A stretch of 64,000 nt of DNA from Tropicimonas sediminicola (GTDB taxonomy: Bacteria; Pseudomonadota; Alphaproteobacteria; Rhodobacterales; Rhodobacteraceae), in assembly GCF_900188335.1 (NCBI RefSeq), contig NZ_FZOY01000003.1, positions 62,001-126,000 of the forward strand. The letters run 5' to 3'. Every line of letters begins with the position of its first letter. The first letter of the stretch is position 1. This document shows, in pieces, positions 11,039 through 20,883 of the stretch. A program made the position numbers and the translations under genes. The notes under the pieces were generated by a model, which had not been told where the DNA came from, made no database searches, and saw nothing but the letters and a program-made list of their open reading frames with translations.

Positions 11039-11968
11039 ATGACATCCGAGCTCCCCTCCGTGCGTGGCACCCTCACGCCTGACCGTCCCCTGTCCGACCT
11101 CACCTGGCTGCGCGTCGGCGGGCCGGCGGACTGGCTGTTCCAGCCCGCGGACCGCGACGATCTCTGCGCCTTCATGGAAGGGCTGGACCCGGCGATCCCG
11201 GTCTTCCCGGTCGGGGTCGGCTCCAACCTGATCGTGCGCGACGGCGGCATCCGCGGCGTGGTGATCCGGCTCGGCCGGGGCTTCAACGCCATCGAGTGCG
11301 GCGAGGGCACGGTCGCCGCCGGCGCCGCCGCGCTCGACGCCCACGTGGCGCGCAAGGCCGCCGAGGCCGGGCTCGACCTGACCTTCCTGCGCACCATCCC
11401 CGGCGCCATCGGCGGGGCGGTGCGGATGAACGCGGGCTGCTACGGTTCCTATGTCGCCGACCACCTGGTCGAGGCCGAGGCGGTGACGCGCATGGGCACC
11501 GTGGTCACGCTGACGCCCGAGATGCTGAAATTCGGCTACCGTCAGAGCTCCCTGCCGCGCGGCTGGGTGCTGACCCGCGCCACCTTCCGCGCCGAGCCCG
11601 GCGACCCCGCGGCGCTGGCCGAACGGATGGAGGCGCAACTCGCCACCCGCGACGCGACCCAGCCGACCAGGGACCGCTCCGCCGGCTCCACCTTCCGCAA
11701 TCCGGCCGGGTTCAGCTCCACCGGCAAGGCCGACGACACGCACGATCTGAAGGCCTGGAAGGTGATCGACGACGCCGGAATGCGGGGCGCCCGGCTGGGC
11801 GGCGCTCAGATGTCGGAGAAGCACTCGAACTTCCTGATCAACACCGGCGACGCCAGCGCCGCGGACCTCGAAGGTCTGGGCGAGCAAGTGCGGAAAAAGG
11901 TTTACCAAAACAGCGGAATACAGCTAGAGTGGGAAATCATGAGGGTCGGTGAACCGACCCCGGAATGA
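11039..11968 (+). CDS. murB: MurB, UDP-N-acetylenolpyruvoylglucosamine reductase
   Basis: FAD- and NADPH-dependent cytoplasmic reductase giving UDP-MurNAc; 309 residues from this start. Seen in order: [27 protein letters not shown] (FAD pyrophosphate site), [33 protein letters not shown] (with the active-site Ser) and [19 protein letters not shown]. The frame is open 18 codons further upstream, but MTSELP is preferred because homologues begin close to the TWLRVGGPA region. The last bases encode a GGGTCGG-TGAA-CCGACCC stem. Confidence 0.96.
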   Translation: MTSELPSVRGTLTPDRPLSDLTWLRVGGPADWLFQPADRDDLCAFMEGLDPAIPVFPVGVGSNLIVRDGGIRGVVIRLGRGFNAIECGEGTVAAGAAALDAHVARKAAEAGLDLTFLRTIPGAIGGAVRMNAGCYGSYVADHLVEAEAVTRMGTVVTLTPEMLKFGYRQSSLPRGWVLTRATFRAEPGDPAALAERMEAQLATRDATQPTRDRSAGSTFRNPAGFSSTGKADDTHDLKAWKVIDDAGMRGARLGGAQMSEKHSNFLINTGDASAADLEGLGEQVRKKVYQNSGIQLEWEIMRVGEPTPE

Positions 11969-12066
11969 AGCCCGCCGGACAACGGCGGCATTTCAGGCAG
12001 TGAAGCCGCGCAACCAGCGGAATTCACAATAAAATATCGGGCAAGGTCCCGAAGAACGAGGCGGGC

Positions 12067-12981
12067 ATGTCGAGCAGGGCATCCCCAAAGGTGGCGGTCC
12101 TCCTGGGAGGGCCATCGGCAGAGCGCGAGGTCTCGCTCTCGTCCGGGCGCGAATGCGCCGCCGCGCTGCGGGGCGAAGGATTTGAAGTCATCGAACTGGA
12201 CGCCGGTCCGGATCTTGCGGCGCGCCTCGCGGAGGTTGCGCCCGACGTCGTGTTCAACGCGCTGCATGGCCGTTGGGGCGAGGATGGCTGCGTCCAGGGC
12301 ATGCTCGAATGGCTGCGCATTCCCTACACCCATTCCGGCGTTCTGGCCTCGGCGCTCGCCATGGACAAGGAGCGGACCAAGGCCGCCTACCGCGCCGCCG
12401 GCCTGCCGGTGGCCGAGAGCCGTCTGGCCAGCGCCGCCGAGGTCCGCGCCCGCCACGTCATGGAGCCGCCCTACGTCGTGAAGCCCTACAACGAGGGCTC
12501 CTCGGTCGGTGTCTACCTGGTGCACGAGGCCTCCAACGGCCCGCCGCAGCTGGCCCCGGAGATGCCGGATGTGGTGATGGTCGAAGCCTTCGCGCCGGGC
12601 CGCGAACTGACCACCACCGTCATGGGCGACCGCGCGCTGACCGTCACCGACATCCTGACCGACGGCTGGTACGATTACGACGCCAAGTACAAGCCCGGCG
12701 GCTCGCGGCACGTGGTGCCCGCCGAGATCCCGTCGGAGATTTTCGACGCCTGTCTCGACTACGCCCTGCGCGCCCACCAGGCGCTCGGTTGCCGCGGCAT
12801 CTCGCGCACCGACTTCCGCTGGGACGAGAGCCGCGGCCTGGACGGGCTGATCCTTCTGGAGACCAACACCCAGCCCGGCATGACGCCGACCTCGCTCAGC
12901 CCCGAGCAGGGGACGGTATCGGGCATTCCCTTCGGCGCCCTCTGCCGCTGGATCGTGGAGGACGCATCGTGCAATCGCTGA
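12067..12981 (+). CDS. ddl: Ddl, D-alanine--D-alanine ligase
   Basis: ATP-grasp ligase making the D-Ala-D-Ala dipeptide used by MurF; 304 residues, the normal DdlB length. Signatures: LLGGPSAEREVSLSSG, NALHGRWGEDGCVQGMLE, MDKERTKAAYRAAGLPV, VVKPYNEGSSVGV, and ETNTQPGMTPTSLSPEQ at the metal-binding end. The 98-base gap to murB contains a six-base stem (CCGCCG-GACAA-CGGCGG, 11972-11988), a weak attenuator at best. The 3' end overlaps ftsQ by 13 bases. Confidence 0.97.
   Translation: MSSRASPKVAVLLGGPSAEREVSLSSGRECAAALRGEGFEVIELDAGPDLAARLAEVAPDVVFNALHGRWGEDGCVQGMLEWLRIPYTHSGVLASALAMDKERTKAAYRAAGLPVAESRLASAAEVRARHVMEPPYVVKPYNEGSSVGVYLVHEASNGPPQLAPEMPDVVMVEAFAPGRELTTTVMGDRALTVTDILTDGWYDYDAKYKPGGSRHVVPAEIPSEIFDACLDYALRAHQALGCRGISRTDFRWDESRGLDGLILLETNTQPGMTPTSLSPEQGTVSGIPFGALCRWIVEDASCNR
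12957..12971 (+). promoter_or_regulatory. Ribosome site fixing the GTG start of ftsQ
   Basis: GGAGGA at 12957-12962 lies six bases before GTG 12969-12971, inside the end of ddl. No equally good site precedes the ATG at 13038, so GTG is taken as the ftsQ start. Confidence 0.6.
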
Positions 12982-13859
12982 CCCGTCCGGCCGAGGCGCC
13001 CCGGCACGACCCCGCGCCGTCGCGCTGGTCCTATCGGATGAACCGTCTCTGGCTGACGCCGGCCTATCGACGGGTCCTGCGCATCGGCGCGCCGGTCCTG
13101 CTGATCGGCGCCGGCGTCGGCTGGTATCTCTCCGACGAGAGCCGCGTGAACGCGATCACCGAAAGCTGGCAGGAAACCCTGCGCGCCATCGAGGAGCGCC
13201 CGGAGTTCATGGTCAAGGTGATGTCGGTCGAAGGCGCCTCCGAGGAGTTGGCCGAAGCGGTGCGCGAGGAACTTGCCCTGCGCCTGCCGATCTCCTCCTT
13301 CGACCTCGATCTCGACGCGATGCGCCAGCGGCTCGTGGCCTTCAACGCGGTGGCCGATGCCCGGCTGCGCGTGCGTCCCGGCGGCGTGCTGGCCGTCGAG
13401 ATCGACGAACGCAAGCCCGCGGTGCTCTGGCGCCATTCCCAGGGACTCGGCCTGCTGGATGCCGAGGGCGAGATGGTCGCCGGCGCTTCGTCGCGGGCCG
13501 ATTGGCCGGACCTGCCGCTGGTGGCGGGCGAGGGGGCCGAGCTGGTGATCCCCGAGGCGCTGTCGCTGATCGCCGCAGCCGCGCCGATCAAGGACAGGAT
13601 GCGCGGGCTGGTGCGCATCGGCGAACGCCGCTGGGACGTGGTGCTCGACCGCGACCAGCGGATCATGCTGCCGGAAAAGAACCCGGTGACCGCACTCGAC
13701 CGCCTGCTGGCACTCGATGAAGGGCGCAAGATGCTGGAGCGGGACATCGCCGTTGTCGATTTCCGCAACCCGCGCCGCCCGACGGTCAGAATGAACAGAA
13801 ACGCAGTCATAGAGCTGCGGCAAACAAGGGACCTGGAACCCGGAGGCTACGTGCAATGA
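12969..13859 (+). CDS. ftsQ: FtsQ, cell division protein (POTRA domain)
   Basis: Bitopic divisome scaffold linking FtsA/FtsK to FtsW/FtsI; 296 residues from a GTG start. A basic cytoplasmic N terminus is followed by one membrane span (RIGAPVLLIGAGVGWYL, about residues 38-55). The POTRA domain follows (FMVKVMSVEGASEELAEAV ... VADARLRVRPGGVLAVEI), then the FtsQ beta domain with ERKPAVLWRH and VRMNRNAVIELR. The stop overlaps the ftsA start (ATGA). Confidence 0.93.
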   Translation: MQSLTRPAEAPRHDPAPSRWSYRMNRLWLTPAYRRVLRIGAPVLLIGAGVGWYLSDESRVNAITESWQETLRAIEERPEFMVKVMSVEGASEELAEAVREELALRLPISSFDLDLDAMRQRLVAFNAVADARLRVRPGGVLAVEIDERKPAVLWRHSQGLGLLDAEGEMVAGASSRADWPDLPLVAGEGAELVIPEALSLIAAAAPIKDRMRGLVRIGERRWDVVLDRDQRIMLPEKNPVTALDRLLALDEGRKMLERDIAVVDFRNPRRPTVRMNRNAVIELRQTRDLEPGGYVQ

Positions 13860-15190
13860 CAGATCTGTATCAGTCTCAACGCGCCATGCGGCGGATGCGC
13901 AAGCAGGCGATGGACCGCGGGGTGATCGCGATCCTGGACGTGGGATCGTCCAAGATCGCCTGCCTCGTGCTCCGCTTCGACGGCGCCGACAAGTTCCGCG
14001 GCACCGAGGGCGTGGGCTCGCTGGCCGGCCAGTCGAGCTTCCGCGTGATCGGCGCGGCGACCACCCGCTCGCGCGGCGTGGCCTTCGGCGAGATCGACGC
14101 CATGCAGGAGACCGAACGCGCCATCCGCACCGCGGTGCAGGGGGCGCAGAAGATGGCCGGCGTGCGCGTCGACCACGTGATCGCCTGCTTCGCCGGCGCC
14201 CGCCCGCGCAGCTACGGGCTCGACGGCCGCATCGAGCTGGCCGACAGCATCGTTTCCGAGGATGACGTCGCCCGCGCGCTCGCCTCCTGCCACGTGCCCG
14301 ACTTCGGCAGCGACCGCGAGGTGCTGCACGCCCAGCCGGTGAACTTCGCCATCGACCACCGCACCGGCCTCAGCGATCCGCGCGGCCAGATGGGCAACTC
14401 GCTGGCCGTCGACATGCACCTGCTGACGGTCGACACCGGCGCGGTGCAGAACCTGCTCTACTGCATCAAGCGCTGCGACCTGGAACTGGCCGGACTTGCC
14501 TCCTCGGCCTATGTCTCGGGCATCTCGGCGCTGGTCGAGGACGAACAGGAACTCGGCTCCGCCTGCATCGATCTCGGCGGCGGCTCCACGGGCCTCTCGA
14601 TCTTCATCAAGAAGCACATGATCTATGCCGACACCGTGCGGATCGGCGGCGATCACATCAGCCAGGACATCTCCAAGGGCCTCAAGGTGCCGCTCAATAC
14701 CGCCGAGCGGATCAAGACCTTCTACGGCGGCGTCATGGCCACCGGCATGGACGACCGCGAGATGATCGAGATCGGCGGCGACACCGGCGACTGGGAGCAC
14801 GACCGCCGCACCGTCAGCCGCGCCGAGCTGATCGGCATCATGCGTCCGCGGGTCGAGGAGATCCTCGAGGAGGTGCGCGTGCGCCTCGACGCCTCGGGCT
14901 TCGAGCATCTGCCGGCGCGCCAGATCGTGCTCACCGGCGGCGCCAGCCAGATCCCCGGGCTCGACCTGCTCGCGGGCAAGATCCTCGGCCAGCAGGTCCG
15001 TCTCGGGCGTCCGCTCCGGGTGCAGGGCCTGCCGCAGGCCGCGACCGGCCCGGCCTTCTCCTCGGCCGTCGGGCTCTGCCTCTTTGCCGCCCATCCGCAG
15101 GACGAATGGTGGGATTTCGACATCCCCGCCGATCGCTACCCGGCCCGTTCGCTCAAGCGCGCCGTGAAATGGTTCCGCGACAACTGGTAG
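13856..15190 (+). CDS. ftsA: FtsA, actin-like cell division protein
   Basis: Cytoplasmic actin/Hsp70-fold ATPase that tethers FtsZ to the membrane; 444 residues. Phosphate-1 loop ILDVGSSKIACLVLR, SHS2 insert region (HAQPVNFAIDHRTGL), phosphate-2 loop IDLGGGSTGLSIF and adenosine loop IVLTGGASQIPGL are all visible. The end, SLKRAVKWFRDNW, is a typical amphipathic membrane-targeting helix. It is the last gene of the coupled ftsQ-ftsA pair and is closed by a terminator. Confidence 0.97.
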   Translation: MTDLYQSQRAMRRMRKQAMDRGVIAILDVGSSKIACLVLRFDGADKFRGTEGVGSLAGQSSFRVIGAATTRSRGVAFGEIDAMQETERAIRTAVQGAQKMAGVRVDHVIACFAGARPRSYGLDGRIELADSIVSEDDVARALASCHVPDFGSDREVLHAQPVNFAIDHRTGLSDPRGQMGNSLAVDMHLLTVDTGAVQNLLYCIKRCDLELAGLASSAYVSGISALVEDEQELGSACIDLGGGSTGLSIFIKKHMIYADTVRIGGDHISQDISKGLKVPLNTAERIKTFYGGVMATGMDDREMIEIGGDTGDWEHDRRTVSRAELIGIMRPRVEEILEEVRVRLDASGFEHLPARQIVLTGGASQIPGLDLLAGKILGQQVRLGRPLRVQGLPQAATGPAFSSAVGLCLFAAHPQDEWWDFDIPADRYPARSLKRAVKWFRDNW

Positions 15191-15218
15191 GCCCGCGCCG
15201 CCGCCGCAATTCGGCAAC

Positions 15219-15245
15219 AGCCCCGCCCATTCGGCGGGGCTTTTT
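15219..15245 (+). terminator. Rho-independent terminator after ftsA
   Basis: Perfect nine-base stem AGCCCCGCC / GGCGGGGCT with a CATTC loop, followed by TTTT. It ends the ddl-ftsQ-ftsA transcript before the porin gene. Confidence 0.9.
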
Positions 15246-15366
15246 CATGCCCGCCGCTCGCGGCGGCCGCTTTCGGCTACGCTGTGCCCGGATCCTGACG
15301 CCCTGTTCTGGTCGGGTGTGTGCGGCGTCGCGGTCCTGACCCATGTTAGCCGGATCGGATGAAACG

Positions 15367-16500
15367 ATGGTCTCAAGCACTTCCCTCCCGCGCGGGCTCG
15401 GCGCGGCCGCGCTCTGCGCCCTGTCTCTTCCCGCCACCGCCAACCCGCTGGCCTATTCGAACGACACCGGCGGCGAGGTGCTCGCCTATGGCCAGCTCAG
15501 CCCGGCCTATGTCAGCTTCGACGACGGCGACGAGACCAGCGGCAACCTGACCGACAACTCGCATTCCAATACCCGCGTGGGTCTGTTCATCGACCAGGCG
15601 CTCCAGGACGGCAGCGAGCTCAGCTTCAACTTCGAAACCGCGCTCGGAGCGCCCGGCTCCAGCCAGTTCAGCCAGGATGTCGAGCCGGTCTGGGAGTGGG
15701 ACAAGACAAGGCTTCGGAAGTTCGAGCTCATCTATACCGGGGCCTGGGGCACGGTCTGGGTGGGGCAGGGCAGCATGGCCAGCGACGGCGGCAGCTCCTC
15801 CAACCTTTCGGGCACCACCATCGCCAGCAGCCGCGCCGTGCCGGACACGGCTGGCGGCTATTTCTTCCGGCAATCCGACGGCGACCTGTCGGACGTGAAG
15901 ATCTCCCAGTCTCACGCCAAGTGGGACGGCACCCGCCGGATGCGCCTGCGCTATGACACGCCGCGCGTCTTCGGCTCCGGGGAGGGCAAGGGCGTCAGCT
16001 TCCGCGTCGCGCACGGCTATGACGTGCTCAACGAGGGCAACGACAGCGTCTACACCGACATCGGCCTGTTCCAGCAGGACAGCTATGGCGATTTCGACGT
16101 CCGGGCCGCCGCCGGCTACGGCTGGACCGAAACCGACGGCGACGTGCAGGAATCCTGGAGCGCCTCGGCCTCGGCGCTCTATGTCCCGGCGGGCATCAGC
16201 GGCAGCGTCGCCGGCGGCGAGCTGCCCGCGGGTGGCAGCTTCCTCTATGCCAATCTCGGTTGGCAGGCGGAGCTGGTGAGCCTCGGCAAGACCGCGTTCT
16301 CGGTCGACCGCTACTGGGGCGACGACACCGCCTACGACGGGGCGGATGCCGGCAAGTGGGGCATCCAGGTCATGCAATATGTCGAGGACATGAACCTGCA
16401 GGTCTACGTGGCCTACGACAGCTACAGCTTCTCCGACGATAGCGCCGTCTCCTACCAGGACGCGAACGCCACCATGGCCGGGGTGTTCTGGAAGTTCTGA
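15367..16500 (+). CDS. Porin-like outer membrane protein
   Basis: Probable outer-membrane beta-barrel of 377 residues. A signal peptide (MVSSTSLPRGLGAAALCALSLPATA) is followed by alternating polar/hydrophobic strands, many Tyr/Trp/Gly, GAWGTVWVGQGS, which resembles the porin family loop, and the C-terminal Phe (GVFWKF) needed for BAM recognition. A start eight codons upstream (15343) is possible, but it would put acidic residues in the signal n-region. It lies between the ftsA terminator and the ftsZ leader, so it is probably an independent transcription unit inside the division cluster. Specific solute unknown. Confidence 0.82.
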   Translation: MVSSTSLPRGLGAAALCALSLPATANPLAYSNDTGGEVLAYGQLSPAYVSFDDGDETSGNLTDNSHSNTRVGLFIDQALQDGSELSFNFETALGAPGSSQFSQDVEPVWEWDKTRLRKFELIYTGAWGTVWVGQGSMASDGGSSSNLSGTTIASSRAVPDTAGGYFFRQSDGDLSDVKISQSHAKWDGTRRMRLRYDTPRVFGSGEGKGVSFRVAHGYDVLNEGNDSVYTDIGLFQQDSYGDFDVRAAAGYGWTETDGDVQESWSASASALYVPAGISGSVAGGELPAGGSFLYANLGWQAELVSLGKTAFSVDRYWGDDTAYDGADAGKWGIQVMQYVEDMNLQVYVAYDSYSFSDDSAVSYQDANATMAGVFWKF

Positions 16501-16507
16501 CCCCGCG

Positions 16508-16525
16508 GGCGGCCCGATGGCCGCC
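16508..16525 (+). terminator. Possible terminator hairpin after the porin gene
   Basis: GGCGGCC-CGAT-GGCCGCC, a perfect seven-base stem eight bases after the stop, without a T-run. Termination efficiency is uncertain. Confidence 0.4.
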
Positions 16526-16557
16526 GCGCACGTCCGCCGCGCACGTCCGCCGCGCGG
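16521..16557 (+). repeat. 13-base tandem repeat, about 2.8 copies
   Basis: CCGCCGCGCACGT is repeated at 16521 and 16534, with a partial third copy at 16547. It immediately follows the porin terminator hairpin. No function apparent. Confidence 0.7.
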
Positions 16558-16963
16558 GAAGTCGCGCACAAGGCGCGGATTTGACTGGCGTTTCCCGGGG
16601 CAGTGTGCGACGTTCAATTCGAACGCCGGATACACGGCGCGGGCAGGCCGAGCAGCCGCCTCACACATTACGAATCCGCGTCACGAATCCGTGGCGTCTG
16701 TCGCGCGAGAGACACTGTATGTCGTCGCGCGCTTGTGTCGTGCTGGGGGCTGAACACAAAATGAGGTCAACTTGAGCATATAACGGGTTAACGCGAAAAA
16801 ACTTTCCCAGATTTTGTGGCATTTTTGCAATTTTTAGGTGACGCGCTGTCACTGCCTGAGTATGTTTGGTCAAGGTTTGCGGGACGCCGGGGTGATTTGC
16901 TTCGGTTCAAGACAGGCAGAAACCGCCCGGCTTACGGGGCGGCACAAGATAGGCGGAGAAAAA
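16558..16963 (+). promoter_or_regulatory. ftsZ leader/promoter region with paired GAATC sites
   Basis: About 400 bases without a convincing gene, A/T-richer than the surroundings towards 16750-16850. Two GAATC (GANTC) sites lie in a direct repeat ACGAATCCG at 16670-16678 and 16683-16691, and a third GAATC falls inside the ftsZ start (16972-16976). A GTTAAC half-site sits at about 16787 and an inverted repeat GTGAC-GCGCT-GTCAC at 16838-16852. In Caulobacter, CcrM methylation of GANTC affects ftsZ transcription. That the same happens here is inference. Confidence 0.55.
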
Positions 16964-18604
<1,641 letters not shown>

Positions 18605-18645
18605 CACAGAAAACCAACAATAATATTTCCCTCGTTAACCTCCTG

Positions 18646-18671
18646 GGGGCCGGCTTGTCCGGCCCCTTTTT
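18646..18671 (+). terminator. Rho-independent terminator after ftsZ
   Basis: Eight-base perfect stem GGGGCCGG / CCGGCCCC with loop CTTGT, followed by TTTTT. A strong terminator. Confidence 0.92.
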
Positions 18672-18842
18672 CTTTGTTTTGTTGGGGTTTGCGGGGCGTT
18701 CTTTCCGGGTGGGCGGAGTCTTGCCTACCGTCCACGTCAACATGTTTCACACGGTTACAATCTTTGAATTGAGCTGACAGCGGCGGCTTCGTATCTCCAC
18801 GGTGCCGGACAGACTCCGTCCGGTCACGAAAAAGAGGCTACG

Positions 18843-19763
18843 GTGCAAACCACCCTGAAAACCCCGGTGACGCTTACAGGCGAAGGACTTCACTCAGGAC
18901 GTCCGGCGCGCATCACGCTTGCGCCCGCTCCGGCCGACAGTGGGATCGTCTTCCGGCGGACCGACGCGGTCGAGGGCGACCCGCGGGTGCCCGCGCGGTG
19001 GGATGCGACCGTGCATGCGCCGCTCTGCACCCTCCTGGTCAATGGCGACGGCGTCAGCGTCTCCACCGTGGAGCACGTCATGGCGGCCCTCGCCGGCCTT
19101 GGCGTCCACAATGCGCTGATCGACGTGAGCGGCCCCGAAGTGCCGATCCTCGATGGCAGCGCCGCGCCCTTCGTCAAGGCGATCCTGCGCGCGGGCATAG
19201 CGCCGCTGGATGCGCCCCTGATGGCGCTGCGGATCCTCAAGCCGGTCGAAGTGCGCGACAGCGAGGCGGTGGCCCGGCTGGAGCCCGCCTCCGAGCTGCG
19301 GATCGATTTCGAGATTGATTTCGAGGATGCCGCGATCGGCCACCAGGTCCGCTCGCTCGACATGGCCAACGGCGCCTTCGTCCGGGAACTCTGCGACAGC
19401 CGGACCTTCTGCCGCCGCTCCGACGTGGAGTACATGCACGCCCACGGGCTCGCCCTCGGCGGCACCATGGAGAACGCGGTGGTGGTCGACGGCGACGCGG
19501 TGCTGAGCCCCGGCGGCCTGCGCCACGCCGACGAACCGGTGCGGCACAAGATGCTGGACGCGCTCGGCGACCTCGCGCTGGCCGGCGGTCCGATCCTCGG
19601 TCGCTACATCGGCGTGCGCTCCGGCCACACGCTGACCAACAAGCTTCTCCGGGCGCTTTTCGCGACGCCGGGGGCCGCGGAATGGGTCGAATGCGACGCC
19701 GAGGCGCTGCGTCGGCTGCCCGGTGTGGGCGTCAGCCTCGCCGATCTCGCCGCCGTCGCCTGA
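18843..19763 (+). CDS. lpxC: LpxC, UDP-3-O-acyl-N-acetylglucosamine deacetylase
   Basis: Zn-dependent cytoplasmic enzyme committing UDP-GlcNAc to lipid A; 306 residues. The start is GTG with AGAGG upstream. The sequence begins TPVTLTGEGLHSGRPARI. The catalytic Glu77 and Zn ligand His78 lie in STVEHVMAAL, His235 and Asp239 in RHKMLDALGD, and the general acid His262 in SGHTLTN. These correspond closely to E. coli Glu78/His79, His238/Asp242 and His265. It stands alone between two terminators, so it is separately transcribed. Confidence 0.97.
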   Translation: MQTTLKTPVTLTGEGLHSGRPARITLAPAPADSGIVFRRTDAVEGDPRVPARWDATVHAPLCTLLVNGDGVSVSTVEHVMAALAGLGVHNALIDVSGPEVPILDGSAAPFVKAILRAGIAPLDAPLMALRILKPVEVRDSEAVARLEPASELRIDFEIDFEDAAIGHQVRSLDMANGAFVRELCDSRTFCRRSDVEYMHAHGLALGGTMENAVVVDGDAVLSPGGLRHADEPVRHKMLDALGDLALAGGPILGRYIGVRSGHTLTNKLLRALFATPGAAEWVECDAEALRRLPGVGVSLADLAAVA

Positions 19764-19787
19764 CCACAGTGTGAAGCCAAGTGTCGG

Positions 19788-19822
19788 AAATCCGGTGCAG
19801 ACCCGTTTTGCACCGGATTTTT
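19788..19822 (+). terminator. Rho-independent terminator after lpxC
   Basis: Twelve-base stem AAATCCGGTGCA / TGCACCGGATTT with a nine-base loop, running into TTTTT, 25 bases after the lpxC stop. Confidence 0.88.
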
Positions 19823-19893
19823 CTGTGCTAGACGATGGCAAATCGCAGCCTCTCCAAGGGGCGCGGGCAGGAAATAGGCAAGGGTCTCTAGGC

Positions 19894-20751
19894 ATGGCTG
19901 TGCGTGGCGTGACATTCCGGCTGGTGGGTGCTCTGGCGGCTCTCGCCGTGCTCGGCGCCTGCGGCGACCGCAACAGCGCCGGCTCGAACGCGAGTCGCGG
20001 CGTGCCGCTGGAAACCTTCACCGCCGAACAGATCTACAAGCGCGCCGAGTACGACCTGAACAACGGCGATCCCGACGACGCCGCCGAGCTCTTCGGCGAG
20101 GTTGAGCGCCTCTATCCCTATTCGGAATGGGCCAAGCGGGCGCTGATCATGCAGGCCTATTCCTACCACACCGACCGCGACTACGAGAATTCGCGCGGCG
20201 CGGCGCAGCGCTATATCGATTTCTACCCCGCCGACGAGGACGCGGCCTATGCCCAGTACCTGCTGGCGCTGAGCTATTACGACCAGATCGAGGAGGTCGG
20301 CCGCGACCAGGGCCTGACCTTCCAGGCGCTTCAGGCGCTGCGGGACGTGATCGAGATCTATCCCGAGAGCGAATACGCGCGCTCCGCCATCCTCAAGTTC
20401 GACCTCGCCTTCGACCACCTGGCGGCGAAGGAGATGGAGATCGGCCGGTACTACCTGAAGGGGCAGCACTACGCCGCCGCGATCAACCGTTTCCGCGTCG
20501 TGGTGGAGGATTTCCAGACCACCTCGCACACCGCCGAGGCGCTGCACCGGCTGGTGGAGGCCTATCTCTCGCTGGGGCTGGTCGACGAGGCGCAGACCGC
20601 CGGCGCGATCCTGGCCTACAACTTCCGTTCGACCGTCTGGTACCAGGATACCTATCAGCTTCTGGTGCAGAACGGGCTGACCGCGCAGGCCAAGGGCGAC
20701 AACTGGCTCAACCAGGTCTATCGCCAGATGGTGCGCGGCGACTGGCTGTAA
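19894..20751 (+). CDS. bamD: BamD (ComL-like), outer membrane assembly lipoprotein
   Basis: Periplasmic lipoprotein of the beta-barrel assembly machine; 285 residues. The lipobox LGAC places the lipidated Cys at residue 23 after a short signal peptide. The mature part contains about five TPR-like helical repeats, for example IYKRAEYDLNNGDPDDAAE, WAKRALIMQAYSYHTDRDY and SYYDQIEEVGRDQG, all typical of BamD. The start follows the lpxC terminator and recN lies downstream on the same strand. Confidence 0.94.
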   Translation: MAVRGVTFRLVGALAALAVLGACGDRNSAGSNASRGVPLETFTAEQIYKRAEYDLNNGDPDDAAELFGEVERLYPYSEWAKRALIMQAYSYHTDRDYENSRGAAQRYIDFYPADEDAAYAQYLLALSYYDQIEEVGRDQGLTFQALQALRDVIEIYPESEYARSAILKFDLAFDHLAAKEMEIGRYYLKGQHYAAAINRFRVVVEDFQTTSHTAEALHRLVEAYLSLGLVDEAQTAGAILAYNFRSTVWYQDTYQLLVQNGLTAQAKGDNWLNQVYRQMVRGDWL

Positions 20752-20758
20752 GCGGGGA

Positions 20759-20812
20759 ACGCGCCATGCGGCGCGTGCCTGCGGCGCGGGTATTTTCGCC
20801 AAGAAGAAGAGG
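20759..20812 (+). repeat. Composite intergenic repeat, copy B
   Basis: Hairpin ACGCGCC-ATGC-GGCGCGT (20759-20776), then GCCTGCGGCGC and the tail GGGTATTTTCGCCAAGAAGA (20788-20807). The same tail design occurs inverted at 2882-2903 and 25611-25632. It lies between bamD and recN on the coding strand. Confidence 0.7.
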
Positions 20813-20883
20813 TGGGGCGGGGCGCACTGGCGTTCCGGCCGCGGGCCGCGCTAGAAGGGCGACGGCGACAATGGGGTGAGCGG

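Noticed and set aside
15343-15366. Upstream ATG for the porin-like gene
   Set aside because: It adds LAGSDET before the signal peptide, giving an acidic n-region; kept only as an alternative.
16521-16557. Short tandem repeat as a CRISPR array
   Set aside because: A 13-base unit with no spacers and fewer than three copies; no cas genes.
16770-16800. Full CtrA site (TTAA-N7-TTAA) upstream of ftsZ
   Set aside because: Only one GTTAAC half-site is present; the partner half at the right spacing does not match.
16661-16873. 70-codon minus-strand frame in the ftsZ leader
   Set aside because: No ribosome site and no family; it lies in an A/T-rich probable promoter.
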